64,000 nt of DNA from an uncultured Lachnospiraceae bacterium (GTDB lineage Bacteria; Bacillota; Clostridia; Lachnospirales; Lachnospiraceae): positions 1-64,000 of the forward strand of contig CAJUSK010000011.1 in NCBI GenBank assembly GCA_910589075.1, in the 5' to 3' direction. A program made the translations under genes and the position numbers. Shown piece by piece: positions 42,807 to 52,890 of this stretch; position 1 is the stretch's first letter; every line of letters begins with the position of its first letter. The notes under the pieces were generated by a model. The model was given only the letters and a program-made list of their open reading frames with translations. It was not told the origin of the DNA and ran no database searches.

Positions 42807-44012
42807 TCAGGGATCGTCCATGACCTGGAAAATATAAAATTTCAGATAATAAGAGCTGTCTGATGCCCATAGAATGGGATGATCAGGAGCCTGGGTACGG
42901 AATTCCACCTGACGGAGCCGCCTGTGTGCACCATGGGCGGCTTCTTTGATTGTGCGGGCAAACAATTCCGGTTCCATAAAATGGGAACAGGAGCAAGTGA
43001 CAAGGAAGCCGCCGTTTTTTACAAGCCGACAGCCCCGCAGATTGATTTCGCGGTAGCCTTTCACTGCATTTTTCACAGAATTTCTTGATTTGGTAAAGGC
43101 AGGCGGATCCAGAATGACCACATCAAAGGTTTCTCCTTCGGCCTCCAGGGCAGGCAGCAGTTCAAATACATCGGCAGTTTTGAATTTCACCCTCTCCTCC
43201 AGGTGGTTTAGCCTGGCATTTTCCTGTGCACAGAGGATGGCCGTTTCGGAAGCATCCACTCCCAGCACAGAGCGGGCGCCTGCAAGCCCCGCGTTCAGGG
43301 CAAAAGACCCGGTATGGGTAAAACAGTCCAACACCTTTTTTCCATGACAGAGTTTGTGGATGGAAGCGCGGTTATGCTTCTGATCCAGGAAAAATCCCGT
43401 TTTCTGCCCGTCTTTTACATCTACAATATAGTGCACGCCGTTTTCCACGATTTTTACGCGGGTATCAAAGGGTGCACCAATAAAACCTTTGTGTCGTTCC
43501 ATGCCCTCCTGCAACCTGACTTTAGCGTCACTTCTTTCATAAATGCCGCGTATGACAATGCCGTCATTTTTTAAGATTTCAGAAAGGGCGGACAGAATAA
43601 ACGGTTTCCATCGGTCAATCCCCATAGCCAGTGATTCCACCACCAGCACATCGGAAAATTTATCCACAATGATACCAGGCAGAAAATCCGCTTCTCCAAA
43701 CAGAATACGGCAGCAGGCAGTATCGATGACCGATTTTCGATAGTCCCATGCAGCCTGTAAACGTCTGCGGATAAAATCTTCTGTAACCGGGCGGTCTTTA
43801 TGACGGGACAAAATCCGGACCGTGATTTTGGAACGGGTATTGATAAATCCATATCCCAGGAAATAACCGTCGAAATCCTGGACAGTAATCATATCTCCGT
43901 CTGTAAAATCACCGTTTATTGTATCAATTTCATTGTCATAAACCCACATACCGCCGGATTTCAGCGTGCGGCCCTGGCCTTTTTTCAGAGTGACAGTTGC
44001 GTTTTTTGTCAT
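42807..44012 (-). CDS. Class I rRNA methyltransferase, RlmI/YwbD-like
   Basis: A 401-residue protein with an N-terminal PUA domain (TLKSGGMWVYDNEIDTINGD) and a Rossmann methyltransferase domain: the SAM loop VLDCFTHTGSFALNAGLAG, acidic VLGVDASETAI, and the catalytic-site VVILDPPAFTKSR. RlmI methylates C5 of a 23S rRNA cytosine, and a Cys in TCSCSHFM fits the catalytic nucleophile. It is convergent with the GH13 gene and follows the third GH13 gene by 23 nt on the minus strand. Confidence 0.88.
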   Translation of the reverse strand: MTKNATVTLKKGQGRTLKSGGMWVYDNEIDTINGDFTDGDMITVQDFDGYFLGYGFINTRSKITVRILSRHKDRPVTEDFIRRRLQAAWDYRKSVIDTACCRILFGEADFLPGIIVDKFSDVLVVESLAMGIDRWKPFILSALSEILKNDGIVIRGIYERSDAKVRLQEGMERHKGFIGAPFDTRVKIVENGVHYIVDVKDGQKTGFFLDQKHNRASIHKLCHGKKVLDCFTHTGSFALNAGLAGARSVLGVDASETAILCAQENARLNHLEERVKFKTADVFELLPALEAEGETFDVVILDPPAFTKSRNSVKNAVKGYREINLRGCRLVKNGGFLVTCSCSHFMEPELFARTIKEAAHGAHRRLRQVEFRTQAPDHPILWASDSSYYLKFYIFQVMDDP

Positions 44013-44035
44013 AGGAGATTCCTTTCAAAATTTGT

Positions 44036-45712
44036 CTAAACAACAAGAACTACCGCCTGATAATCCTCAAGTGTGACAGCCTTGTCATTTTCTCCTGTAA
44101 GCGTATCATAATTGTTTATGAGTATCTTCTTGCAGGGGGCGGGTAAAACCAGGGTTCGTGGCTCTTTCCGGAAATTGGCAAGTACCAGAAGTGTCTGCGA
44201 CTGGCCGCGCCGGAAAAATGCCATCAGATTTTCTTCCTCTTCCATAAAAGGCTCCAACTCCCCATATACGATGGTATCCATATAATCCGGATGTTTTCTG
44301 AGAGAAATCAGAGCTTGATAAAAGGAAAACAGGGAGTTCTTATCATACAACTGATTTTTGGCGTTAATGGCCGTATAGTTGGGATTGACCCGCAGCCAGG
44401 GAGTGCCGGCGGTAAATCCCGCGTTGGCGGTTGCATCCCACTGGAAGGGGGTACGGGCGTTGTCACGGCTGTAAAATGACACACATGTCAGAGCCTCGTC
44501 TTCCGTCAGCCCATTGTGGCGCGCCACTTCATATTCATCCTTTGTACTGATATCATCAATTTCCGAAATCGAAGTAAAGGGCAGATTTTCCATTCCAAGC
44601 TCCTGGCCCTGATAAATCCAGGGAAGGCCCCGGAGCATAAAGGAAACTGTGGCCAGCAGTTTTTTTGCATGTACCGACAAGTCATTTGCCGGGATATAGC
44701 GGCTGACCCCTCTGGGTTCGTCATGGTTTTCGATAATATTGGAAAGAAATCCCACGGGATTGATCAGCCGCTGGGCGCCAAAGCAACAGGACTTGTATGC
44801 CTGGGGCGTAATATGGGCAGAGTCATACCAGCCTTTCGGGCTTCCTCCCCATACAGCGGCGCGGAAATCAAACATCGTGGAAAAATAGCCGTCGTCTCCA
44901 ATGAAATCTGCCAATTCCTCTTCCCGCACATTGAATACTTCGCCCACTGTGAAAGCGTCGTATTTCCGAAATACCCGATCCCGCATTTCGCCCAGGAATT
45001 CACCGATTCCTACGGCATCGGAAAGCATGGTTGTGACAGAGGCCAGACCGTCGTCCCTGTCCGGGGGATAGTTGTAATCGGTGAAAGGCAGTGCTTTTTT
45101 AATATTGATAATGGCGTCGATGCGGAAACCGGAAAGCCCTTTGTCCATCCACCAGCACATCATTTTATAAATTTCCTCCCTGAGGGCAGGATTTTCCCAG
45201 TTCAGATCAGGCTGCTTTTTATGGAAGGCATGGAGATAGTACAGGTCTGTGCCAGGGACAGGTTCCCAGACACTGCCGCCGAAATAGCTGCGCCAGTTGT
45301 TGGGCGGCTGTCCGTTGACTCCTTTTTCAAAATAAAAATAGTCTGCGTAAGGGCCATAGGGGTCCTGCAACGCTTTCTGAAACCATTCATGTTCATCGGA
45401 ACAGTGATTTACCACCAGATCCATCAGTATATGCATATCCCGTTTCCTGGCCTGGGCAATGAGCTCATCCATATCCTCCATGGAGCCTAAGCGGGGATCA
45501 ATCTTGTAATAATCGGAGATGTCGTATCCCTGATCTGCCAGAGGGGACTGATAACAGGGAGAAATCCAGATGATATCTATGCCCAGTTCCTTTAAATAGT
45601 CCAGTTTGCGTATAATGCCGCGCAAGTCCCCGATACCGTTCCCGGTGGTATCCAGAAAACTTTTGGGGTAAATCTGATAGGCCACTTTACCGTGCCACCA
45701 TTTTTTCTGCAT
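44036..45712 (-). CDS. GH13 oligo-1,6-glucosidase / alpha-glucosidase
   Basis: A 558-residue enzyme of the GH13_31 type. It starts QKKWWHGKVAYQIYPKSFLD and has DLVVNHCSDEHEWF, GFRIDAIINIKK (nucleophile), TVGEVFNV (acid) and IENHDEPRG. It cuts isomalto- and short alpha-glucosides in the cytoplasm. The start at 45712 is set by GAGGAGGAAAATT upstream; the frame runs further to 45835 without a site. It is divergent from the type VII cluster. Confidence 0.9.
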   Translation of the reverse strand: MQKKWWHGKVAYQIYPKSFLDTTGNGIGDLRGIIRKLDYLKELGIDIIWISPCYQSPLADQGYDISDYYKIDPRLGSMEDMDELIAQARKRDMHILMDLVVNHCSDEHEWFQKALQDPYGPYADYFYFEKGVNGQPPNNWRSYFGGSVWEPVPGTDLYYLHAFHKKQPDLNWENPALREEIYKMMCWWMDKGLSGFRIDAIINIKKALPFTDYNYPPDRDDGLASVTTMLSDAVGIGEFLGEMRDRVFRKYDAFTVGEVFNVREEELADFIGDDGYFSTMFDFRAAVWGGSPKGWYDSAHITPQAYKSCCFGAQRLINPVGFLSNIIENHDEPRGVSRYIPANDLSVHAKKLLATVSFMLRGLPWIYQGQELGMENLPFTSISEIDDISTKDEYEVARHNGLTEDEALTCVSFYSRDNARTPFQWDATANAGFTAGTPWLRVNPNYTAINAKNQLYDKNSLFSFYQALISLRKHPDYMDTIVYGELEPFMEEEENLMAFFRRGQSQTLLVLANFRKEPRTLVLPAPCKKILINNYDTLTGENDKAVTLEDYQAVVLVV

Positions 45713-46043
45713 ACAATTTTCCTCCTCTATTTCATTCTGCGCATGGTGTGTCTGACTGACCATGTAGTTCGGAATAGTTTTATTGTAACGGCTTTTGGTG
45801 ATAACTTCAAAGGTTAAACGCGTAACTGATAACAAAAATTGAACTTCAGATTTGTGGATAATGACGAAGAAAAAATGGTTTCAATTTGTATGGAAAAAAG
45901 TCGTTTTAAGCAAATATATATAATAAAAAGTCGAAAAAATGAACAAAATTTTAAAAAGCTATTCCAAAATATAAGGGGCAGTGATATGATAAACAAAAAT
46001 TCAATGGTTAATATTTCCTAAATGAGAGGATATGGGGGACGGT

Positions 46044-46661
46044 ATGAGTGGTGGAAGCAGGCTGAACATGGGGGTGGCAATCCGAATTCTGGCAGCTTTA
46101 TTGTTGGGGTGTTTTATGCTTCCTTCTTTTGGCGTGTCTGGCGGAGCCCATAGCGCAGAGATTACAGGCATTGCCCTGTTGACAGGGGCAGAGACGGGGA
46201 GCGGGCAACGGCTGCCGGCGAACCTGGGGATGCTGTTTCTTCTCTATATACCGGTGTGTATGTTTGTTGTCTGGTGTGTTTATAAGGGCAAACGGCAGAG
46301 AGAGGCAGCACTGTTATCCGTATTTTTTTCTGCCACAGGATTGATTGGGTGGGCAGTGGTGTCTGTGGGCATCCTGTTTTATTTGGGAGATTCAGATGTA
46401 CATTTTATTGTGAAATCAGGATTGCTATGCAATCTTCTGGGATATGTCCTGGTGTTGATTCTGGCGGCTGTGTCCTGCATTACGTTTCGCAACCGGGATT
46501 TGTATATCAGCAGAATGTCTTTGCTGGGACCGGGCTTTCGGAGCAGACATGTTCTGGAGGCTTCAGGGTACAGTCTCTGTCCGAATTGCCGGCAGCCCAT
46601 CAGGCCCGGCTTTGCATATTGTTCCAAATGCGGGGCCAGAGCCACAGGCAGGAAATTATGA
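46044..46661 (+). CDS. Membrane protein with C-terminal zinc ribbon, first gene of type VII cluster
   Basis: A 205-residue protein with four hydrophobic segments (first VAIRILAALLLGCFMLPSF) and a C-terminal CPNCRQPIRPGFAYCSKCGA zinc ribbon with two CxxC pairs. No known T7SS component matches. I chose ATG 46044 after GGGGGACGG; ATG 46032 is in frame but too close to GAGAGG. The next gene starts 13 nt downstream. A -10-like TATAAT lies at 45919-45924. The repeated use of zinc ribbons in this cluster (here, kinase, 62142 protein) suggests a shared contact module. Confidence 0.7.
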   Translation: MSGGSRLNMGVAIRILAALLLGCFMLPSFGVSGGAHSAEITGIALLTGAETGSGQRLPANLGMLFLLYIPVCMFVVWCVYKGKRQREAALLSVFFSATGLIGWAVVSVGILFYLGDSDVHFIVKSGLLCNLLGYVLVLILAAVSCITFRNRDLYISRMSLLGPGFRSRHVLEASGYSLCPNCRQPIRPGFAYCSKCGARATGRKL

Positions 46662-46674
46662 GGTATAACGGAAG

Positions 46675-47268
46675 ATGAAGGGGCTGTTGATTGGGAAAAT
46701 TGCAGGAGCAGGCGCTCTGGGGCTGGTATGTCTGATACTCGCGGGTATGGCCCTGGGCTGTTTTTATAAGCGCCTGCGGGAGAAGCGGGAAATACGGCAG
46801 GCGGCGGAGAAGCAACTGCGGGAAGAATCCCTGAACCGTATGATACTGAATGATAACAGTTTGGGAACCGATCAGAAGAATGCGCACAACCCATATGAAG
46901 TGCGTTATGAAAACCGCCCCGGCGTACAGACACAGGCTGAAAAAGCCAGAATGCTTGTCAGTCTGGAAGAGAAAAATGAATTGTCGGTCAAAAAATTTGT
47001 TCTGGACCCTGCGAACATCATTCATATAGGAAGCAGCCTGTGGGGCAACGAGATTGTGGTACAGGGAGAAGGAATCGGGGAATTTCACTGTGAGATATTT
47101 TCTGATGGCGGTAAGGTATATGTTCGCAGCAGGCAGCCGGGCTGTACTACGGTTTTGCTGCGGAAAAAGGAACGGGCGCTTGTGGACGGCCGAGGTCTGC
47201 GAATTTTGACCGGAGATAAAATTCTGATTGGGAAAGTGTCTTACAGAATTATACTGACAGTTGCATAA
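46675..47268 (+). CDS. Membrane-anchored FHA-domain protein
   Basis: A 197-residue protein. One N-terminal membrane helix (GKIAGAGALGLVCLILAGMALGC shortened here to residues 8-29) is followed by a charged coiled stretch and a C-terminal FHA-like domain (about 105-195): IIHIGSSLWGNEIVVQ, IGEFHCEIF and LTGDKILIGKVSYRI. FHA domains bind phosphothreonine. The usual GR-S-H residues are only partly kept. It lies between the first gene and the EssC-like ATPase and likely recruits a phosphorylated partner at the membrane. Confidence 0.75.
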   Translation: MKGLLIGKIAGAGALGLVCLILAGMALGCFYKRLREKREIRQAAEKQLREESLNRMILNDNSLGTDQKNAHNPYEVRYENRPGVQTQAEKARMLVSLEEKNELSVKKFVLDPANIIHIGSSLWGNEIVVQGEGIGEFHCEIFSDGGKVYVRSRQPGCTTVLLRKKERALVDGRGLRILTGDKILIGKVSYRIILTVA

Positions 47269-47288
47269 GAGAAAACAGGAGCGGGAAA

Positions 47289-50200
47289 ATGGGTTATAAA
47301 TTATCTGTATATGGAAGCAACACTTTTCAGGAGTATTTGCTTCCAACGGTGGGCAATGCGGATTATTCCGTGCATTTGAACAGAAAGATTTTCCCGGAGC
47401 TGGCGGATGAAGAACTGAAAATGGAAGCTGAATTCGGCCGCTGGCGTTTTCTGGATACTGACAGATACCAGATTCTATATACAAACGGAAAAACAGAGTA
47501 CACAAACGCATATCTGGAAGACCAGAGCCTTTTATCCATTACCTTCCAAAACGGGTATATGGTTACTGTCCAGTTTATAAAAACACCGGCTGTTTTTACA
47601 TCGTTTTCCAAATATGACATCCGCGCCATGGAGAGAATTACGGTTGGGCGGGGTGAGGAAAACGATATTGTCAGCACAGGTTCCAAACTGGTAAAGAGAC
47701 AATGCCATGCAATCCTGGTACGCCGGGAGGGCTTCTGGACTGTGGAAGACCACAGTGAGAATGGCATTTTTGTCAATTCTGTTGGAATAAACGGCAGCAA
47801 GCAGCTGGAATTTGGGGACTGCATCAGCATATTCGGGCTGTGCATCGTGTTTTTGCATGACAGGATTGCGGTGAATGACTGCCTTGAGACAGTGTATATA
47901 GGTACAGAGCATTTGCGCCGGTCTGTGAACGAGTCAGACAGTGGAGGGGAGACAGAGCCCTGCAGAACGGAAAAAATCCGCTTTCATCGTTCTCCCAGGC
48001 AGATATATAAAATAGATGATGACCCCATTGAAATTGAAGGGCCGCCACCGCTGAGACAGGAGTCTGGAAGACCGGCGCTGCTTACCATAGGCCCTTCACT
48101 GACCATGGCGTTTCCCATGCTGCTTGGAAGTGGTATGGCAATACTCAGCACCCGTATGAACTCCGGTGCGGGGAGTGCATTTATGTATACGGGACTGATT
48201 ACGGCGGTTTCTTCCGCGCTGATCGGTGTGTGCTGGGCAGTGGCAAATCTCCGCTATGAAAAGAAGCGGTGCAGGGAGGAAGAACTTCACCGCTTTGAGA
48301 CATATGGTGAATATCTGATTCAGTGTTCCAACCGGATCAAAGAAAAATACGACCGGAATACAGAGCATATGAAAAAAATGTATTCACCTGCAACGGACTG
48401 CTGTGGCTATGACGAAAATACTGTATCCCTCTGGAACCGGAACAGCAGCCACGGGGATTATCTGACCTATCGGCTGGGCATCGGCAATGTACCGTTTCAG
48501 GCGCCCATTCAGGTACCGAAAGAGCGGTTTACCATGCTCAACGATTCTCTTTCGGAGAAGCCCATGCTCATCAAAAAGAGTTTTGAAATCTTACGGGACG
48601 TGCCTGTCTGCATTGACCTGCTGCGCCACCGGCTGGTGGGGGTAATCGGCGGGGAAGGAAAACAGGGTGGCAGGGAAGTCCTGTATAATCTGTCCGTGCA
48701 GGCTGCGGTTTCAAATTGCTATACAGATCTGAAAATCATTTTCATTTATGATGAAAAGGAAGAAGAAGCGGGGGCGTTTCGTTTTGCCAAATGGCTTCCC
48801 CATGTATGGAGCGGGGATAAAAAGACGAGATTTGTGGCAGGAAACAAACGGGAAGCCAATGATGTGCTGTATGAACTGACCAATATACTGCGGATACGCA
48901 TGGAAAATGCCCAGACATTTGGGAAGAAGAGCATTCCCAAACCATATTATCTTTTAATGGTGGCGAATCCGGAATTGCTGGAAGGAGAACTGATTTCTTC
49001 CTATATAGTAAAGAATGAAGAATGCATTGGTCTGACCACCGTATTGTTGGTGGAAAACTATGAGGAACTTCCCAACGCCTGCGATTATGTGATCGAAAAC
49101 AGCGCTGAATTTCAGGGAATGTATACTGTTACGGATAATCTGGAAGAGAGGATTCCCATCCGGTTTGATTTTGTATCGGAAAGCCAGTTGGAATATTTGT
49201 CCAGGACATTGGCTCATATAGAAGTAAACGAGGAAGAGCAGGGCGGGGAAATGCCTTCCGCACTGAGCTTTTTTGAGATGTATGGCATTCATCACCCCTC
49301 GGAACTTCATGCGGAAACAAGATGGCGGAAAAGCCGTACCTGTGATTCCATGAAGGCGTTGATCGGACAGAAGGGCGGCGGCGCCTGCTATCTGGATGTG
49401 CACGAGAAATACCATGGCCCTCACGGCCTGGTGGCAGGCACCACAGGTTCCGGGAAGTCCGAAATATTGCAGACCTATCTTTTGTCTCTTGCCATCAATT
49501 TCAGTCCGGACGATGTGGGATTTTTCCTGATTGACTATAAGGGCGGCGGCATGGCCAATCTGTTTGACGGACTGCCTCACGTGATGGGACAGATATCCAA
49601 TCTTTCCGGCAATCAGGTACACCGCGCCATGGTTTCGATTAAAAGCGAAAACAGACGCAGACAGCGGATCTTTCATGAATATGGTGTAAATAACATCAAT
49701 CTGTATACACGGCTCTTTCAAAACAGAGAAGCAGCCGAGCCGGTTCCCCATCTGTTCATTGTAATAGATGAATTCGCGGAACTCAAACGGGAAGAACCGG
49801 AGTTCATGAAAGAACTGATCAGTGTGGCTCAGGTGGGCCGAAGCCTGGGGGTGCATCTGATCCTGGCTACACAGAAGCCCGGCGGGACAGTGGATGATAA
49901 TATCTGGTCCAATTCCAAATTCCGGCTGTGTCTTAGGGTGCAGGACAGACAGGACAGCAATGATATGCTGCACCGTCCGGATGCCGCGTATATTACACAG
50001 GCAGGGCGCTGTTATCTCCAGGTAGGCAATGATGAACTGTTGGAACTGTTCCAGTCCGGTTACAGCGGCGCGGTGTATGATGAAGAAGTGGGTGAGGTTC
50101 GGACCGACATTGCCCGTATGGTCAGCACCACCGGCCGGGCGGCCCTGATCGGCAATTACCTGAAGATGAAGCGGAAGAACAGTGCCCGGCACAACTGGAT

Positions 50201-52271
50201 TGGATCATTGCTGCAGGTCATGGAAACCGTTCTGAAAAGTACCTCTGTGAGATTGGAAGAGGTAGTGTCTGACAGGGATTTGGCGGGTTCCTTTGTGAAG
50301 GAAGTGTTCACACAATTTGCGAAACAGGGAATCGGATATCCGGAAAATGAACAGAATGAAAAGCGCCTGCATACGCTGTTGGACATTTGGGGCAGCGTTC
50401 GCAGAGAGGATGAGGCAGCGGACAACCTGATCCGTGAAATCATCGCATATGCCGAAGGGCATAGCCTCAGGCTTCCGGAAATAAAAGAAAAAACACAGCT
50501 GAATGCAGTGGTGGAATATTTGCGCACAGTAGCGGAGGAAAACGGCTATGATCATAATCTGACGCTCTGGCTGCCGGTGCTTCCCACAAAGCTGTATCTG
50601 GATGAACTGGAAGGCTGGCATTGTGATTTCAATGGAACGGACTGGGGCGCCAGAAGCGGTGCATGGAGCCTCCAGGCGCCGGTGGGGCGTTACGACGATC
50701 CGGTTAATCAGACGCAGGATACGCTGATTGTGAATTTTGCCCGAAACGGGCATTATGCACTGACCGGTATGGCGGGAAGCGGCAAAAGCACTTTTTTGCA
50801 GACCCTTTTATATGCTCTGACCTGTAACTATACACCGGCGGAAGTTAATCTGTACATACTTGATTTCAGCTCAGGGCTGCTGGATACATTTTGCGGTATG
50901 CCGCATGTGGGCGGTATGATACGGGAAGGAGAGGATGAGAAACTTTCCAAATTCGCCGTGATGGTGAGGCGTATGATTGCCCGGCGCAAAGAACTGTTGA
51001 AAGGCGGAAATTACAGCCAGTATGTGCAAAAACATAAAATTGCACTGCCGGCAGTGTTGATTGTAATTGATAATTGTGCAGGTTTCAGAAGTAAGACCCA
51101 GCAAAAATATGATGATTTACTGTTGCAGCTTGTAAAAGAAGGCGAGAGCTGTGGTATGTTCCTGATCATAACAGCCGGCGGGTTCGGGTCACAGGAGATA
51201 CCTGTCCGGCTGGGGGACAATATCAGAAATGTAATTTCACTGGAGATGAATGATAAGTTCCAGTATTCCGAAGTGCTGCGGAGATCCCGTCTGGACGTTT
51301 TGCCGGAGGTGAATGTCAAAGGACGGGGACTGGCGGGGAGAGGCGAGGACATCCTGGAGTATCAGACTGCCATGGCATTTAAGGCGGAAGATGATTTCCG
51401 CAGGATGGAACATATCGGGGAACTGGCGGAATGTATGCGAAAGGCCTGGGGCGGTGCAGGCGCGCAAGCCATTCCTGAAATTCCCGCAAAGCCTGTATGG
51501 AGTGAATTTTCGCAGTTGGCCGAAGTTAGGCGGATGGCCGAAACGCCATACTTTTTACCCGTGGGGTACAATGCATTGGATGCTTCCGTCTATGGCGTGG
51601 ATTTGCGGGAAATTTACTGTTATCTGATTTTGGGAAAAGAAAAGAGTGGCAGGAAGAACTTTCTGAAGATTGTAACGCAGGCGGCAGCGATGCGCCAGGG
51701 GAAAGTAACACTGATTGATTTCAAAGGGGATTTACGTTCCTTTGCGGAGAAAACGGGGACAGATCTGATTGATACGGACAGAAAACTGTTTGACTTTTTC
51801 GACAGGCTTACCCCGGACTTCATCTCCAGGAATCAGTTAAAAAAAGCGGCGGAGCGGGATGGCCTGGAACATGAAGAGATTTACCGGCAGCAGCTTAGGT
51901 GGCAGGCACAGTTTCTTCTGATTGCCAATCTGGCTGACTTTTTAAGCCATGTGGAAAAACCGGAGGAAGGCATACAGAGTATGAGCGGTTTTCTGGCAAA
52001 TGTGCTGGACAAAGGGGCCTTGCACAATGTATTCTGGCTGGCATGCCACGCGCGGGAAGACTATGGCAGGATCAGCAACTATGATGTGTACAATCTGTTT
52101 ATCCGTGACCGGCGTGGAATTCATTTTGGCGGCAATGTATCAAAGCAGGATATTCTGGACTTTGGCCAGTTGCCGTTCAAAGAGCAGGAAAAGAGCCAGA
52201 AGGCGGGTGTGGGACTGCTGCCTGCCAATGACGAAAGTGCAGACCGGATCGTGGTGCCGCTTTATAAGTAA
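47289..52271 (+). CDS. essC: Type VII secretion ATPase, EssC/YukB-like (FtsK/SpoIIIE)
   Basis: A 1660-residue motor. An FHA domain lies at about 114-196 (ITVGRGEENDIVS, KRQCHAILV, ENGIFVN), two membrane helices at about 264-288 and 297-321, then three ATPase modules. The first has Walker A GTTGSGKS (717-724) with FLIDYKGGGMA; the second has GMAGSGKS (1160-1167) with LYILDFSSG; the third has a degenerate loop GKEKSGRKN (1449-1457) with VTLIDFKGD. This matches EssC, which drives WXG100 export and binds substrates by its last ATPase. Its gene precedes the YukD-like gene as in other Firmicutes. Confidence 0.93.
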   Translation: MGYKLSVYGSNTFQEYLLPTVGNADYSVHLNRKIFPELADEELKMEAEFGRWRFLDTDRYQILYTNGKTEYTNAYLEDQSLLSITFQNGYMVTVQFIKTPAVFTSFSKYDIRAMERITVGRGEENDIVSTGSKLVKRQCHAILVRREGFWTVEDHSENGIFVNSVGINGSKQLEFGDCISIFGLCIVFLHDRIAVNDCLETVYIGTEHLRRSVNESDSGGETEPCRTEKIRFHRSPRQIYKIDDDPIEIEGPPPLRQESGRPALLTIGPSLTMAFPMLLGSGMAILSTRMNSGAGSAFMYTGLITAVSSALIGVCWAVANLRYEKKRCREEELHRFETYGEYLIQCSNRIKEKYDRNTEHMKKMYSPATDCCGYDENTVSLWNRNSSHGDYLTYRLGIGNVPFQAPIQVPKERFTMLNDSLSEKPMLIKKSFEILRDVPVCIDLLRHRLVGVIGGEGKQGGREVLYNLSVQAAVSNCYTDLKIIFIYDEKEEEAGAFRFAKWLPHVWSGDKKTRFVAGNKREANDVLYELTNILRIRMENAQTFGKKSIPKPYYLLMVANPELLEGELISSYIVKNEECIGLTTVLLVENYEELPNACDYVIENSAEFQGMYTVTDNLEERIPIRFDFVSESQLEYLSRTLAHIEVNEEEQGGEMPSALSFFEMYGIHHPSELHAETRWRKSRTCDSMKALIGQKGGGACYLDVHEKYHGPHGLVAGTTGSGKSEILQTYLLSLAINFSPDDVGFFLIDYKGGGMANLFDGLPHVMGQISNLSGNQVHRAMVSIKSENRRRQRIFHEYGVNNINLYTRLFQNREAAEPVPHLFIVIDEFAELKREEPEFMKELISVAQVGRSLGVHLILATQKPGGTVDDNIWSNSKFRLCLRVQDRQDSNDMLHRPDAAYITQAGRCYLQVGNDELLELFQSGYSGAVYDEEVGEVRTDIARMVSTTGRAALIGNYLKMKRKNSARHNWIGSLLQVMETVLKSTSVRLEEVVSDRDLAGSFVKEVFTQFAKQGIGYPENEQNEKRLHTLLDIWGSVRREDEAADNLIREIIAYAEGHSLRLPEIKEKTQLNAVVEYLRTVAEENGYDHNLTLWLPVLPTKLYLDELEGWHCDFNGTDWGARSGAWSLQAPVGRYDDPVNQTQDTLIVNFARNGHYALTGMAGSGKSTFLQTLLYALTCNYTPAEVNLYILDFSSGLLDTFCGMPHVGGMIREGEDEKLSKFAVMVRRMIARRKELLKGGNYSQYVQKHKIALPAVLIVIDNCAGFRSKTQQKYDDLLLQLVKEGESCGMFLIITAGGFGSQEIPVRLGDNIRNVISLEMNDKFQYSEVLRRSRLDVLPEVNVKGRGLAGRGEDILEYQTAMAFKAEDDFRRMEHIGELAECMRKAWGGAGAQAIPEIPAKPVWSEFSQLAEVRRMAETPYFLPVGYNALDASVYGVDLREIYCYLILGKEKSGRKNFLKIVTQAAAMRQGKVTLIDFKGDLRSFAEKTGTDLIDTDRKLFDFFDRLTPDFISRNQLKKAAERDGLEHEEIYRQQLRWQAQFLLIANLADFLSHVEKPEEGIQSMSGFLANVLDKGALHNVFWLACHAREDYGRISNYDVYNLFIRDRRGIHFGGNVSKQDILDFGQLPFKEQEKSQKAGVGLLPANDESADRIVVPLYK

Positions 52272-52300
52272 AGAACCGGAGAGCGTGTGAGGAGGAGCAT

Positions 52301-52549
52301 ATGATACTGGTAGAAATCCATGTACCGGCAATGAATCGTGCATATGATTTTCAACTGGATGAAAATGCGGATATTGGTTCGGTGATTGACGAACTGGCAG
52401 AACTGATTGCCCGGAAAGAGCAATGCCGTCTGGAAAGCGTGGGAGAGCGGTTTTCACTGTGCAGCAGAGAATCGGAAAGGGTACTCCCCGAAGACCGGAC
52501 ACTGTGGGCGTGTAATATCCGGACCGGCAGCAGATTGATCCTGGTGTAG
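52301..52549 (+). CDS. esaB: YukD/EsaB ubiquitin-like protein
   Basis: An 82-residue protein of the YukD family: starts ILVEIHVPAMNRAYDFQLD, has the ubiquitin-like pattern through TLWACNIRTGSRLILV. EsaB/YukD is a cytosolic component or regulator of Firmicutes T7SS. It lacks the C-terminal Gly-Gly of ubiquitin. ATG follows GAGGAGGAGCAT. It lies 29 nt after the ATPase gene and 22 nt before a small helical protein. Confidence 0.85.
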   Translation: MILVEIHVPAMNRAYDFQLDENADIGSVIDELAELIARKEQCRLESVGERFSLCSRESERVLPEDRTLWACNIRTGSRLILV

Positions 52550-52571
52550 AAGCCACGAAGGAGGGAATGGG

Positions 52572-52886
52572 ATGTTTCAGGTGGATCCACAACCCATATG
52601 GCAGGCATACGAAGCGTTGGGAGACGCAGCAGGGACTTTGGGGACAGCAGAAGAGACGGTGCAAACCGTGCTTGGGAACCTGCAGTCCCTTAGGGGATTT
52701 GAATCGGCGGTGGAGCGCTGCAGAGGCCGGAAGGGGCGCCTGGGGCAGGAACGGGCACAAATGCGGCAGATGCGGGAAGGCCTTGCGGATGTGCTGGCGC
52801 ATTACCGTTACCATGAAAACAGAGTGCTTGCCAACGGTGAGCAGGGAATTGCCTGTCACAGGAAAATAAGAGCCGGGGAGGGCTGA
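52572..52886 (+). CDS. Small helical protein of the type VII cluster
   Basis: A 104-residue charged protein predicted to be mostly helical (AEETVQTVLGNLQSLRGFES, GQERAQMRQMREGLADVLAH). It lacks a WxG turn, so it is not a standard WXG100 member, but its size and location match the small partner proteins that accompany LXG effectors in other T7SS loci. ATG follows GAAGGAGGGAATGGG. It may be a chaperone or a divergent substrate. Family not recognised. Confidence 0.65.
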   Translation: MFQVDPQPIWQAYEALGDAAGTLGTAEETVQTVLGNLQSLRGFESAVERCRGRKGRLGQERAQMRQMREGLADVLAHYRYHENRVLANGEQGIACHRKIRAGEG

Positions 52887-52890
52887 AAAT

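Noticed and set aside
48954..50192. Minus-strand frame of 412 codons within the EssC-like gene
   Set aside because: It is antisense to the Walker A region of a well-supported ATPase and shows no family motif or ribosome site.
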